This document shows positions 51,262 to 58,584 of a DNA stretch of 64,000 nucleotides, one piece after another. The stretch lies in assembly GCA_013289955.1 (NCBI GenBank), contig JABCYZ010000003.1, forward strand, positions 124,001 through 188,000, in the 5' to 3' direction. The stretch is from Acidobacteriota bacterium (lineage in GTDB: Bacteria; Acidobacteriota; Terriglobia; Acidiferrales; UBA7541). Position numbers and translations under genes: made by a program. Every line of letters starts with the position of its first letter. Positions within the stretch are counted from its first letter, which is position 1. Under the pieces are notes generated by a model. The model saw nothing but the letters and a program-made list of their open reading frames with translations. It was not told the origin of the DNA and ran no database searches.

Positions 51262-51304
51262 AAACGGCGCCCAAAGGGCCGCCGGATCCGGCAGCCCTTT
51301 GGGC
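51262..51304 (-). terminator. Terminator of the ArsR-DUF899 operon
   Basis: GCCCAAAGGGC (51269-51279) and GCCCTTTGGGC (51294-51304) are perfect complements and enclose the self-complementary GCCGGATCCGGC. Read on the - strand the hairpin is followed by GCCG and six T, so it ends transcription of the leftward DUF899 operon; on the + strand it also lies directly after glmM. Confidence 0.8.
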
Positions 51305-51327
51305 ACGAGGCTGAATACAAATCCCGC

Positions 51328-52080
51328 TTATCCCTTCGCGCTTTTCAGCTCAACGATGTTGCTCTCCGGATACCGGTCGTGATGCCGCACCCAAGCCATT
51401 CCGTGCGTCAACCCCGCCTCATCCCGCCCTTTCGGCACCCGATCGAGAATCACATACACGCCCAGCAGGTCTTCAAGCCCCCGCGCATACATCGAATAGG
51501 TATGGAACACCTCGCCGTTCGCATTCTTGTAGAACACGCTCAGCCCCGGCCGTTCGTCGCTCGGAAACTTGCTGAGGTTGTAGTTGTAGATGACTTCTTT
51601 CCCCACATCCTCTTTCGGGACGGAAACTCCAAAATCAAAATTGAATTCGCTTCCGTACGACGACACCCACGGAAACTTCCATCCCATCCGCTTCCGGAAC
51701 GCGTCAATCTTCTCTAGCGGCGCTCTTGAAACGATCATAAGTCGCACGTCTCTCACTGCCAGATGGATGCCCATCCCGTCCAGGTGGTCTCCGAGGAGCG
51801 AGCAGCTCGGGCAGCCCTGCTCCCACTCCGGCCCCAGCATGAAATGATAGAGCACCAGCTGGCTCTTCCCGCCAAACAACTCTCCGAGCGTTTTCTCCCC
51901 GCCGGCCGTCAGAAACACATAATTCTTGTCCACTTTCACCCACGGCAATTTCCGCCGCTCTTCGGCAAGCGCGTCTCTTTGCCGCGTCAACGCTTTTTCT
52001 TTCAGAAGAAGTTCCTTCCGCGCCTCAATCCATTCCGCTTCCGACACTACTTTCGGTTGTTCCACCGTGCCTGGACTCAT
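51328..52080 (-). CDS. DUF899 thioredoxin-like protein
   Basis: 250 residues from ATG 52080 (AGGAGA upstream). The fold is thioredoxin-like: 'LYHFMLGPEWEQGCPSCSLLGDHLDGMGIHLA' carries a CPSC pair, followed by 'DVRLMIVSRAPLEKIDAFRKRMGWKFPWVSSYGSEFNFDFGV' and 'PGLSVFYKNANGEVFHTYSMYARGLEDLLGVYVILD', the standard DUF899 sequence. Function unknown. It is the last gene of the ArsR-led operon and followed by a strong terminator. Confidence 0.9.
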   Translation of the reverse strand: MSPGTVEQPKVVSEAEWIEARKELLLKEKALTRQRDALAEERRKLPWVKVDKNYVFLTAGGEKTLGELFGGKSQLVLYHFMLGPEWEQGCPSCSLLGDHLDGMGIHLAVRDVRLMIVSRAPLEKIDAFRKRMGWKFPWVSSYGSEFNFDFGVSVPKEDVGKEVIYNYNLSKFPSDERPGLSVFYKNANGEVFHTYSMYARGLEDLLGVYVILDRVPKGRDEAGLTHGMAWVRHHDRYPESNIVELKSAKG

Positions 52081-52169
52081 GACCAGTTCTCCTGGGAAGT
52101 ATTTTCGGTCGACCACTCCGCGGGAGTCCGCTCCGCTCGGGCCAGCAGACTCCCGCGCCATCCAAGCAA

Positions 52170-52316
52170 CTACTTCTTCTCCGCGTGTTGCCTTCTGAAC
52201 GTCTTCGTCGCGATTTTCCTCCAGCGAAGCTTGTTCGCCAGCACAGCCGCTGCTCCGCCTGTCGAAACTGCCGATGCGATCAGCATTGCCGTCGCCGCTA
52301 TGCACGCAGGACACAT
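52170..52316 (-). CDS. 48-residue membrane peptide with CPAC motif
   Basis: ATG 52316 has the strongest Shine-Dalgarno of the operon (AGGAGGAG six bases away) and begins 9 bp after the DinB stop; TAG at 52170-52172. The peptide opens MCPACIAATAMLIASAVSTG, continues with a Gly/Ala-rich membrane helix and ends in a basic tail (KLRWRKIATKTFRRQHAEKK). It is in a different frame from the longer but unsupported open frame running through here. Similar short CPxC membrane peptides accompany DUF899/SRPBCC genes in other genomes, as I recall, but no role is known. Confidence 0.7.
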   Translation of the reverse strand: MCPACIAATAMLIASAVSTGGAAAVLANKLRWRKIATKTFRRQHAEKK

Positions 52317-52325
52317 AAGCTCCTC

Positions 52326-52859
52326 CTAGGTGGCAACCTGCGCCAATGGCGCTTTTTGTCGGAATGCGGGAGGTTCGTCCCCGCTCGGTCCCCAGCTCGC
52401 CGGCACGGCCACGTCCAGCATTCTGAGGTACACGCTGAATTGCCCTCGGTGCTGGTACAAATGGCTGAACATGACATCGCGCAGGAACTGTGCTCGAGGT
52501 TGCGCCAGCACTTCTCGTCCGCCGGCATTCATCCGCCAGGTTTCCTTCATGGCCGCGTCACTGAACCCGGGCAATAGACGCCGCACAACCTGAACACTTT
52601 CGTCAAACGCTTTGAGGATCTCCTCGAGGTTTCGCGGCTCGGGAAAGTTGAAAGACTCGGGAGCTTCGGCCGGATTGTTTCCAACGAAGCGCAGGATACC
52701 GGTTGGGACCGCGGCGATGTGGTAGGCGAGTTGGCCCGCGGAGAGGGATCTCTCATGCGGCTTCCAGGTCAATTTGTCTTCCGGCAGCCTCTCCAGAAAT
52801 TTTCGCGTGACCGGTGCCTGGGTCATAAACTCCGCGAGCATTCCTTCTGCAATCGACAT
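52326..52859 (-). CDS. DinB-like family protein (second)
   Basis: 177 residues; ATG 52859 after AAGGAGG. DinB fold: 'MLAEFMTQAPVTRKFLERLPEDKLTWKPHERSLSAGQLAYHIAAVP' with the first metal histidine, then 'FLRDVMFSHLYQHRGQFSVYLRML' containing the HxxxH pair. The C-terminal 'PASWGPSGDEPP' is the usual end for DinB proteins. It stands in the ArsR operon between SRPBCC and the 48-residue peptide; the enzymatic reaction is unknown. Confidence 0.9.
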   Translation of the reverse strand: MSIAEGMLAEFMTQAPVTRKFLERLPEDKLTWKPHERSLSAGQLAYHIAAVPTGILRFVGNNPAEAPESFNFPEPRNLEEILKAFDESVQVVRRLLPGFSDAAMKETWRMNAGGREVLAQPRAQFLRDVMFSHLYQHRGQFSVYLRMLDVAVPASWGPSGDEPPAFRQKAPLAQVAT

Positions 52860-52923
52860 GTGGTCCTCCTTTTGTTCTGGGGCAGAGACCCGCTCTCCGC
52901 GATGCGGCACTAGCGATCCCCGC

Positions 52924-53415
52924 CTACTGCTTCTTCCCGCCTCCGGCCCGGAAGGATGCCTCGGCTTCTGCCGCCTTCCGCACGCGCTCGTGGATCGTTC
53001 CCCACCCGCCCGTCACACCTTTTCTGTGCTCGTCCAGAATCAGTCCGAGCGCTGTGTGATGAAACTTGATGAGTGTCCCGCCATCCGTCTCGCTCAACCG
53101 GTACTGCACATTGGAACTCACCGGATAGGACATAAACATAGGCCCGGTAAACTCCAGCAGCGTTGGCCGCTTGATCGCCTGCACATGTCCCCAGAAGTGC
53201 CCGTTCCCGTCGCCCAAATCCCGGAACCATCTCCCGCCCGGCCAAGCTTCCAGCTTCATCGGCATCGGCGAACCGTTGCCCATTTCACTCGCCGGCCCCA
53301 GTTGCTCGAGCAGCGTCTCGAACGTCACCTCCAACGAAGCCTGCACATAAATTTCCTGCACAATATTCAACGTCAAGCTATCGAGTGCCACCATTGCCGT
53401 TGCCGTCGAACTCAT
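52924..53415 (-). CDS. SRPBCC/AHSA1-like ligand-binding protein
   Basis: 163 residues; ATG 53415 with GAGGAGG. START/Bet-v1-like fold: 'VQEIYVQASLEVTFETLLEQLGPASEMG', 'MKLEAWPGGRWFRDLGDGNGHFWGHVQAIKRPTLLEFTGPMF', 'VQYRLSETDGGTLIKFHHTAL', 'GGWGTIHERVRKAAE'. AHSA1-like proteins are nearly always co-encoded with a small ArsR regulator, as here. The ligand is unknown. Confidence 0.9.
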   Translation of the reverse strand: MSSTATAMVALDSLTLNIVQEIYVQASLEVTFETLLEQLGPASEMGNGSPMPMKLEAWPGGRWFRDLGDGNGHFWGHVQAIKRPTLLEFTGPMFMSYPVSSNVQYRLSETDGGTLIKFHHTALGLILDEHRKGVTGGWGTIHERVRKAAEAEASFRAGGGKKQ

Positions 53416-53463
53416 CGTTCCTCCTCAAGAGATAATTTTCCTGCTCCGAAATCCCCGTATTTC

Positions 53464-53805
53464 TCAATCCTTCTTCACCGCCACGCTCTTCGCTTCGGCC
53501 CGCTCCTTCACCCGCAACAGCTGATGCTTCCAGTACCGCTCAAAGGTCCCCGCCCACTCGTATAAAGGCCGGATCGCCTCGGCATTCGTCCTGTAAAACA
53601 TCTGCCGCCCGTCCCTCCGCGCATGCACCAACCCAACATCCTTTAAGACGCGCAAATGCTTTGAAACGGAAGGCTGCTCCATCTCCAAAGCATCCACAAT
53701 CTCACCGACCGGCCGCTCCTGGAGCGCCAGATAGTTGAGTATCTCTCTCCGCCGTGGCTCCGCCACGGCGTTAAAAGCATCCGAAGTGGTCGCCGCTCGT
53801 GCCAT
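53464..53805 (-). CDS. ArsR-family transcriptional regulator
   Basis: 113 residues from ATG 53805. A longer frame exists to 53841, but the promoter overlaps that part, and the chosen ATG coincides with the expected transcription start, so translation may be leaderless. Winged helix: 'DAFNAVAEPRRREILNYLALQERPVGEIVDALEMEQPSVSKHLRVLKDVGLVHARRDGRQMFYR'. No metal-binding Cys motif is present, as in the AHSA1-linked subgroup. It presumably represses its own five-gene operon. Confidence 0.92.
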   Translation of the reverse strand: MARAATTSDAFNAVAEPRRREILNYLALQERPVGEIVDALEMEQPSVSKHLRVLKDVGLVHARRDGRQMFYRTNAEAIRPLYEWAGTFERYWKHQLLRVKERAEAKSVAVKKD

Positions 53806-53811
53806 GCCCCT

Positions 53812-53841
53812 ACAATACATGCCCATATTAGAATATGTCAA
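53812..53841 (-). promoter_or_regulatory. arsR promoter with palindromic operator
   Basis: On the - strand TTGACA (53841-53836) and TATTGT (53817-53812) are 18 bp apart. CATATTAGAATATG (53824-53837) is a perfect palindrome (6-bp arms, 2-bp spacer) that overlaps the -35 box and spacer. An ArsR dimer bound there would exclude RNA polymerase. Confidence 0.6.
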
Positions 53842-54051
53842 GCATTTTTCCAGGACACCTCCGGAACGCCGACCGGCCTACGATCGCTCTTTCCCTTCCG
53901 TCTGCGATTCCCGCTGCCCGGCAATATTTTTCTTTGCTCCTTGGAACTTTTCCCCGTCCCGCGACATTACCGCTTGTGGAGGCTCGAGCTGCCCCTGCAA
54001 GACGCACTCCCAGCTCTCGTTCTAAACTCGGAGGCCCTGCCGCGCATCGTT

Positions 54052-54699
54052 ATGAACGACACGACGCCCACACCCGCCGTCCCAGCCAGCCCCGCCAGCG
54101 ACGAGCAGCTCATGCTCGCCTTCTCCAAAGGCTCCGCCGAATCCTTTGACGAACTCTTCCTCCGCTACAAGCGACCTATCTACGGCTTCTTCCGCCGCCG
54201 CACCGCCGATCCCCATCACGCCGAAGAACTCTCGCAAGAAACCTTCCTGGTCCTTCTCCGCGCCGCGTCCCGCTACGAACCCCGCGCCCTCTTCCGCACT
54301 TACCTCTACGCCATCGCCTTCAAAATTCTTCGCGCCTATCGCCGCAAGGCCGCCTTCCACTCGACCTTCTTCGGCCAGCCGAAAAGTATCGCTGAACCCG
54401 CCAAACGGGACCCCACCGAATCCGCCCTCTGGGTCCGCCGCGCCGTCGAAAAGCTCGATTCGGTCGACCGCGAAATCCTCCTCCTCCGCGAATTCGAACA
54501 ACTCAGCTACGCCGAAATCGCCGACCTCCTCGAGCTCCCCATCAACACCGTACGCTCCCGCCTTTTCCGCGCCCGCACCGCCCTTCGCAACTTGCTTCGG
54601 CCGTCTAACGCTCCGGCCCCCAGCGACGCCACTCCAGCCGGGCAAATCGCGTCGCCAGGCGCCCAACAAACAATTCCCGAGAAAGGCTTCCATCTATGA
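54052..54699 (+). CDS. ECF-type RNA polymerase sigma factor
   Basis: 215 residues from ATG 54052; the frame is open upstream to 53941. Region 2: 'DEQLMLAFSKGSAESFDELFLRYKRPIYGFFRRRTADPHHAEELSQETFLVLLRAASRYEPRALFRTYLYAIAFKILRAYRRK'. Region 4: 'LDSVDREILLLREFEQLSYAEIADLLELPINTVRSRLFRARTALRNLL'. The tail (last 35 residues) is Pro/Ala-rich. The stop overlaps the start of the anti-sigma gene (ATGA), the standard arrangement for a controlled ECF factor. The promoters it drives are unknown. Confidence 0.93.
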   Translation: MNDTTPTPAVPASPASDEQLMLAFSKGSAESFDELFLRYKRPIYGFFRRRTADPHHAEELSQETFLVLLRAASRYEPRALFRTYLYAIAFKILRAYRRKAAFHSTFFGQPKSIAEPAKRDPTESALWVRRAVEKLDSVDREILLLREFEQLSYAEIADLLELPINTVRSRLFRARTALRNLLRPSNAPAPSDATPAGQIASPGAQQTIPEKGFHL

Positions 54700-55940
54700 G
54701 CACTGCCGCACATCCCATCGCGCCAGAAGAAGTCATGGCCCACCTTGAGGGCGAACTCCCTCTTTCCCGCGCCCGGTCTGTCTCCGCTCACCTAGAAACC
54801 TGCGCCGCCTGCCAGGAACTCGTGACCGCTCTTCGCAGCACTTCCCACACACTCTCGAGCTGGACCGTGCAAGCGCCCGCAGGTTCCCTGGACGGGCGCA
54901 TTCCTGAAGAGTTGAGAAGACAAGAGAGCCAAGCGAGCGCTTGGCAATACTTTCTTCTTCACGTTCGGTTGTTCTGGTCGAGACCCCTGCCGTGGGCGCT
55001 GGCTGCCGTTGGGCTTGTCGTTCTACTTGGTATCAAGAGCCTCGATCGATCGAGCCCGCTGAAAGCTGAGCTTGGTGTGGACTACCCAGGGAGAAAATCC
55101 GCTACGGTTCCCGCGTCCAGGGCCTACGCGGACGCGCGCTTCGAGCCGGCTGAGAATTCCGTTCCTGTGAACGGCATTGCGGCAAAGAACAAATCGCGAG
55201 TCCTGACGGAAGGAAAAAAGCAGTCTGGGGGCTACCTCGGTTGGCTCTCATCCGGACCCATGATCGCCCGAACTGTGTCTCTCTCTATCATCACGAAGGA
55301 TTTTGACTCCTCACGCGCCTCACTCGGCGCCATCCTCTCGCGCCATAACGGTTATTCGGCCGGTTTGAACGTCGCCACCTCGGAAGGCGCCGCGCGTTCA
55401 CTCGAGGCGTCTCTGCGCATTCCCGCGCCCGAGCTTACAGCCGCACTCGAGGAATTGAAATCCCTCGGCCGCGTCGAACTCGAAACGCAAAACGGCGAAG
55501 AAGTCACCCAGCAACATGCCGACCTGGTCGCCCGCCTCAAAAATTCCCGAGAGACCGAGCAACGTCTCGAGTCGATCCTCACCGAGCGCACCGGAAAAAT
55601 CAGCGACGTCCTCGAAGTCGAACAGGAAATCGCCCGCGTCCGCGGTGAAATTGAACAGATGGAAGCCCAACAAAAAAACCTCGAACACCGCGTTGACTTC
55701 GCCACGATCGACCTGAAACTCTCCGAGGAATACAAAGCCAAGCTCGACTCCCCAGCCCCCGCCATCTCGACGCTCATCCACAACGCCGCCGTCAACGGCT
55801 ATCGCAACGTCTCGGGCACGCTTCTCGCGATCGTCCTCTTCTTCGCCGAATACGGACCGGTCCTGGCCTTCTGGCTTCTTCTAGTATCCGTTCCAGCCGG
55901 CCTCGCCTGGCGCCGCTGGCGCCATGCTAGCGCCGTCTAG
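54696..55940 (+). CDS. Anti-sigma zinc-finger protein fused to DUF4349
   Basis: 414 residues. Residues about 10-50 are a zinc-binding anti-sigma domain (HLETCAACQEL, HxxxCxxC). A transmembrane helix follows (PWALAAVGLVVLLGIKSL, about 100-118). Residues about 180-390 are DUF4349: 'ARTVSLSIITKDFDSSRASLGAILSRHNGY', a long coiled coil (EVTQQHADLVARLKNSRETEQRLESILTERTGKISDVLEVEQEIARVRGEIEQMEAQQ as one region) and a second helix 'LLAIVLFFAEYGPVLAFWLLLVSVPAGLAW'. A periplasmic sensor module is thus on the same chain as the cytoplasmic sigma-binding domain, which suggests it transmits an envelope signal to the sigma factor. Confidence 0.88.
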   Translation: MSTAAHPIAPEEVMAHLEGELPLSRARSVSAHLETCAACQELVTALRSTSHTLSSWTVQAPAGSLDGRIPEELRRQESQASAWQYFLLHVRLFWSRPLPWALAAVGLVVLLGIKSLDRSSPLKAELGVDYPGRKSATVPASRAYADARFEPAENSVPVNGIAAKNKSRVLTEGKKQSGGYLGWLSSGPMIARTVSLSIITKDFDSSRASLGAILSRHNGYSAGLNVATSEGAARSLEASLRIPAPELTAALEELKSLGRVELETQNGEEVTQQHADLVARLKNSRETEQRLESILTERTGKISDVLEVEQEIARVRGEIEQMEAQQKNLEHRVDFATIDLKLSEEYKAKLDSPAPAISTLIHNAAVNGYRNVSGTLLAIVLFFAEYGPVLAFWLLLVSVPAGLAWRRWRHASAV

Positions 55941-56004
55941 CACCTTTCCCGCGACGTACCCTGACTTGCTTCAAATATTTGTCGAACCACTCAAGGAGCT
56001 GCGA

Positions 56005-56026
56005 CACTCGTTAACGTTAACGAGTG
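56005..56026 (+). promoter_or_regulatory. Perfect 22-bp palindrome
   Basis: CACTCGTTAAC at 56005-56015 is followed directly by its exact reverse complement to 56026, without spacer; the centre reads TTAACGTTAA. It lies 64 bp after the anti-sigma gene, within the 848-bp gene-free stretch 55941-56788. No T-run follows. A regulator- or recombinase-binding site is possible. Confidence 0.5.
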
Positions 56027-56403
56027 GCATAACTCCAAGCCTCCCTGCTATTCAAGTCCTTTTGTGTGCCTCGTCTGTCTAGGAAGGCTCGGTAATTTTT
56101 GTTCGCTCGAACCTCGAACGTGTTGTCCTGCCCACTTATCGTTTTTTTCGATGCAATACTCCTAAAGAACGTAGGTGATTCTCCGTTTTCTGTGAGATTT
56201 TGTAGATGTTTAGAGCCGTTCTTCCTTCTTTGAAATCGAAATCTCCCGTAAATTCTTTTGAATCAAACACCTCCAGCAGAGGCCCAACTCGGCCTGCTGC
56301 TGGCACAACTATTGCTCTCTTCTAGTGCAACATACAAGATTGGCTTCCCGGGGTGGCCGGATCCGAACCTCGACTCGGTTCCGGTTTTTTGGGGGGTCAG
56401 TTC

Positions 56404-56434
56404 AAAAAAGGGGGCTTGCACCAGCCCCCTTTTT
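56404..56434 (+). terminator. Bidirectional terminator
   Basis: GGGGGCT (56410-56416) pairs with AGCCCCC (56423-56429), flanked by six A on the left and five T on the right, so it can end transcripts from both sides. It stands alone in the gene-free stretch before the Fic gene; what it terminates on the + strand is not obvious. Confidence 0.7.
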
Positions 56435-56467
56435 CATTTCGGCCGTTCTCGTTGGTGGTTGGCCGGT

Positions 56468-56542
56468 GCGGAAGCTTTGCTTCCCGCGAGTGTGCCATCG
56501 AAGTGGTTCAGTTGGGGGCCTTAACCGTTAGGGCCCTCTTTT
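56468..56542 (+). terminator. Hairpin pair ending in a second terminator
   Basis: CGGAAGC-TTT-GCTTCCCG (around 56469-56486) makes a tight stem. GGGCC (56516-56520) plus TAAC pair with GTTA plus GGCCC (to 56535), followed by TCTTTTCTT. Together with the terminator 80 bases upstream they bracket a stretch of about 100 nt that could be a small RNA gene. No ORF there is convincing. Confidence 0.45.
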
Positions 56543-56711
56543 CTTATCCATCTACCCACATTAGAGCAGAGTAGGCGTCGGCACGTTGACCCTTCTTCGC
56601 CCCTGGAACGAAGGGAGCTTCGGTGCGCCCATTTGCTTTCACGGGTCGTTAAATCTAGTTCGACTCTGAATGCACGGCAAGTTTGCCGTTGTGGGATCAA
56701 TTTCAGAGAGC

Positions 56712-56819
56712 GGACATTAAACCGGACATTTAAGAGGACATTTTAGGGCTCTAAATAGCACTAACACAATGATATAAATACACTTGACATGGGTAAAGAA
56801 GAGGACATTAAAGAGGACA
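56712..56819 (+). repeat. GGACAT repeats with 12-bp step at the Fic promoter
   Basis: GGACAT occurs at 56712, 56724, 56736, 56802 and 56814. The first three and the last two are spaced exactly 12 bp, with TTAAA-like bases between. The last pair is inside the start of the Fic gene, encoding its EDIKEDIK. TATAAATA (56773-56780) lies between the two groups and is probably the -10 region. A DNA-binding regulator that recognises a half-turn-in-phase array is a reasonable guess. Confidence 0.55.
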
Positions 56820-58027
56820 TCAAAGCAGTCAGAGACGGTGGCGAAACGACTTATCAGATGGAGCCCTTCCTGATAGAGGAAGGCTCACGCCATCGCGGTG
56901 CACTGACCGACATGGCCGTCGAGCTTGCACAAAAGGCGGCAGGTTTTCGGCGAAGCCTGCCCGAAAGTCTGGTGGCCTCACTCGCTGACCTCGTGCGCGC
57001 GATGAACTGCTACTACAGCAACCTCATCGAAGGGCATGACACTCATCCGGTCGATATCGAGCGCGCCCTGAAAAACGATTATAGCAAGGATCCTCGCAAG
57101 CGGGACCTGCAGCTGGAGGCGAAAGCCCATATTGCGGTCCAGGAGTGGATTGATGCGGGCGGTCTGAAAAATCGTGCGGCCACGGTGGAAGGAATCCGCG
57201 AAATACACGGGCGCTTCTGCGAGCGATTACCCGACGACTTGCTATGGGTCGAAGACCCGAAGACCAAGGAGAAGGTCAGAGTTGTTCCCGGTGAGCTGCG
57301 GCACAGGGACGTGACGGTAGGAAGGCACGTTGCCGTAAGTCCGGGCGCGGTTCCACGTTTCCTGAGCCGTTTCGAGGAAGTGTACGATCATCTGAATAGG
57401 ACCGATGCAATTCTCGGCGCGCCAGCAGCGCACCATCGGCTTGCCTGGATTCACCCATTTTTGGATGGCAACGGTCGGGTGGCGCGGCTTATGTCTCACG
57501 CCATGCTGCTCGAAACGCTCGACACCGGCGGGATCTGGTCCGTGGCGCGGGGACTTGCGCGCAAAGTCGACGAGTACAAGCGGCATCTGGCGGATTGCGA
57601 CAGTCCGCGACGCAACGATCTGGACGGGCGCGGCTCGCTCAGTGAGGAGGCGCTGGCGCGCTTTGCCAGTTTCTTTCTCTCCATGTGCATCGATCAGGTG
57701 CAATTCATGGAAGGGCTCATGCAGCCGGACAAGCTGCGGACCCGAATTCTTCTCTGGGCAGAAGAGGAAATCCGGCTCGGCGCTTTGCCGGCAAAGGCAG
57801 GCAACATTCTGGAAGTCGTTCTCTATCGGGGCGAGCTGCCGCGGGGCGACGCGGCGGCGGCCCTCGGCGCGACGGACCGGCACGCTCGCCGAATTGTGTC
57901 CGCACTCATCGAACGAGGCGTTTTGAAGTCGGACGGCGCGCGCGCGCCGCTACGATTGGTGTTTCCGGCCGCGCTGGTATCGCGCTGGATGCCAGGATTG
58001 TTTCCCGAAAAGATGGGTGCCATGTGA
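56789..58027 (+). CDS. Fic-domain protein, self-inhibited (class II)
   Basis: 412 residues from ATG 56789. Fic enzymes transfer AMP or other nucleotide phosphates to target hydroxyls. The catalytic motif HPFLDGNGR is intact (H222-R230). The N-terminal inhibitory motif S77-N-L-I-E81-G82 fits (S/T)xxxE(G/N), so activity is likely self-restrained without a separate antitoxin. The N-terminal part 'YQMEPFLIEEGSRHRGALTDMAVELAQKAAGFRRSLPESL' and the C-terminal winged helix ('GAT..HARRIVSALIERGVLKSDGARAPLRLVFP') match the large DUF4172-like bacterial Fic group. An internal ATG at 56858 is an alternative start. The gene is isolated between repeat-rich stretches and may be acquired. Confidence 0.9.
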   Translation: MGKEEDIKEDIKAVRDGGETTYQMEPFLIEEGSRHRGALTDMAVELAQKAAGFRRSLPESLVASLADLVRAMNCYYSNLIEGHDTHPVDIERALKNDYSKDPRKRDLQLEAKAHIAVQEWIDAGGLKNRAATVEGIREIHGRFCERLPDDLLWVEDPKTKEKVRVVPGELRHRDVTVGRHVAVSPGAVPRFLSRFEEVYDHLNRTDAILGAPAAHHRLAWIHPFLDGNGRVARLMSHAMLLETLDTGGIWSVARGLARKVDEYKRHLADCDSPRRNDLDGRGSLSEEALARFASFFLSMCIDQVQFMEGLMQPDKLRTRILLWAEEEIRLGALPAKAGNILEVVLYRGELPRGDAAAALGATDRHARRIVSALIERGVLKSDGARAPLRLVFPAALVSRWMPGLFPEKMGAM

Positions 58028-58159
58028 AGAGAATTGCATTTTCCTGCCCCCCTGAGCCGAGATTTGTTTTCAATCGTGAAGTCGTAGTGTTTTGGGGCAG
58101 GACGGAGAAAAGGGGGTGCGCCCTTGTCCCTTCGAAATTCTTCGCCGACCAAAAAAAAT

Positions 58160-58187
58160 GAGCGGCCGGTGGGGGGACCGGCCGCTC
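58160..58187 (-). terminator. Strong minus-strand terminator without a known gene
   Basis: GAGCGGCCGGT (58160-58170) pairs perfectly over 11 bp with ACCGGCCGCTC (58177-58187) across six G. On the - strand it is followed by A and eight T (58158-58151). The + strand has no T-run. To its right there is only the + strand PilZ gene, so some unannotated leftward transcript from 58190-58580 seems to end here. Confidence 0.75.
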
Positions 58188-58300
58188 GGGCGTGGGGGAT
58201 GGAGGGTCTTGCAACCTGAAGCCAGTCCGCTTCTTCCGACCATTCGGCTGCGCTCGCGAGCAGCAGAACGTTTTGCAGGAGCAATAAGGCCCAAACCTTT

Positions 58301-58447
58301 TTACTCCGGAAGCCAGAACCAACTCCCGATTACAGTTACGATTCTGCGCCCGACTTCCCCGCCGGTCGATAGGCCGCCAGGTTCATTCTTCTCAGTACTT
58401 CCCGATACCCTCGGGAGACTCTTTTTAGTACCTATGTACTTACGCAA
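58301..58447 (-). CDS. Possible 48-residue ORF in the gene-free stretch 58028-58584
   Basis: TTG at 58447 with GGAG eight bases upstream opens a 48-codon frame to TAA at 58301: it begins MRKYIGTKKSLPRVSGSTEK and ends VTVIGSWFWLPE. It lies upstream, on the same strand, of the orphan terminator at 58160, with about 110 bases between. Neither codon pattern nor homology allows a decision. The stretch also holds AGTAC-CTAT-GTACT (58427-58440) and TCCCGA..TCGGGA then TTTTT (58400-58426). A structured RNA is the alternative reading. Confidence 0.25.
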   Translation of the reverse strand: MRKYIGTKKSLPRVSGSTEKNEPGGLSTGGEVGRRIVTVIGSWFWLPE

Positions 58448-58584
58448 GTTCTTCGCTCCACCCCGCGAATCGCGCGTCCACCATTGCCTTTTAACGCCTG
58501 GCGATAGGGACCCCTGAAGTTTCGAACCCCGTCATGGGTAAACCGAACAGGGCTCTCATCCTCCGAGGAGCCTAAACTGGCCTA

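Noticed and set aside
56355..56385. tRNA T-arm-like sequence (complement of GGATCCGAACC)
   Set aside because: The arms do not pair beyond two bases and no acceptor or D-arm can be placed on either side; no cloverleaf is possible.
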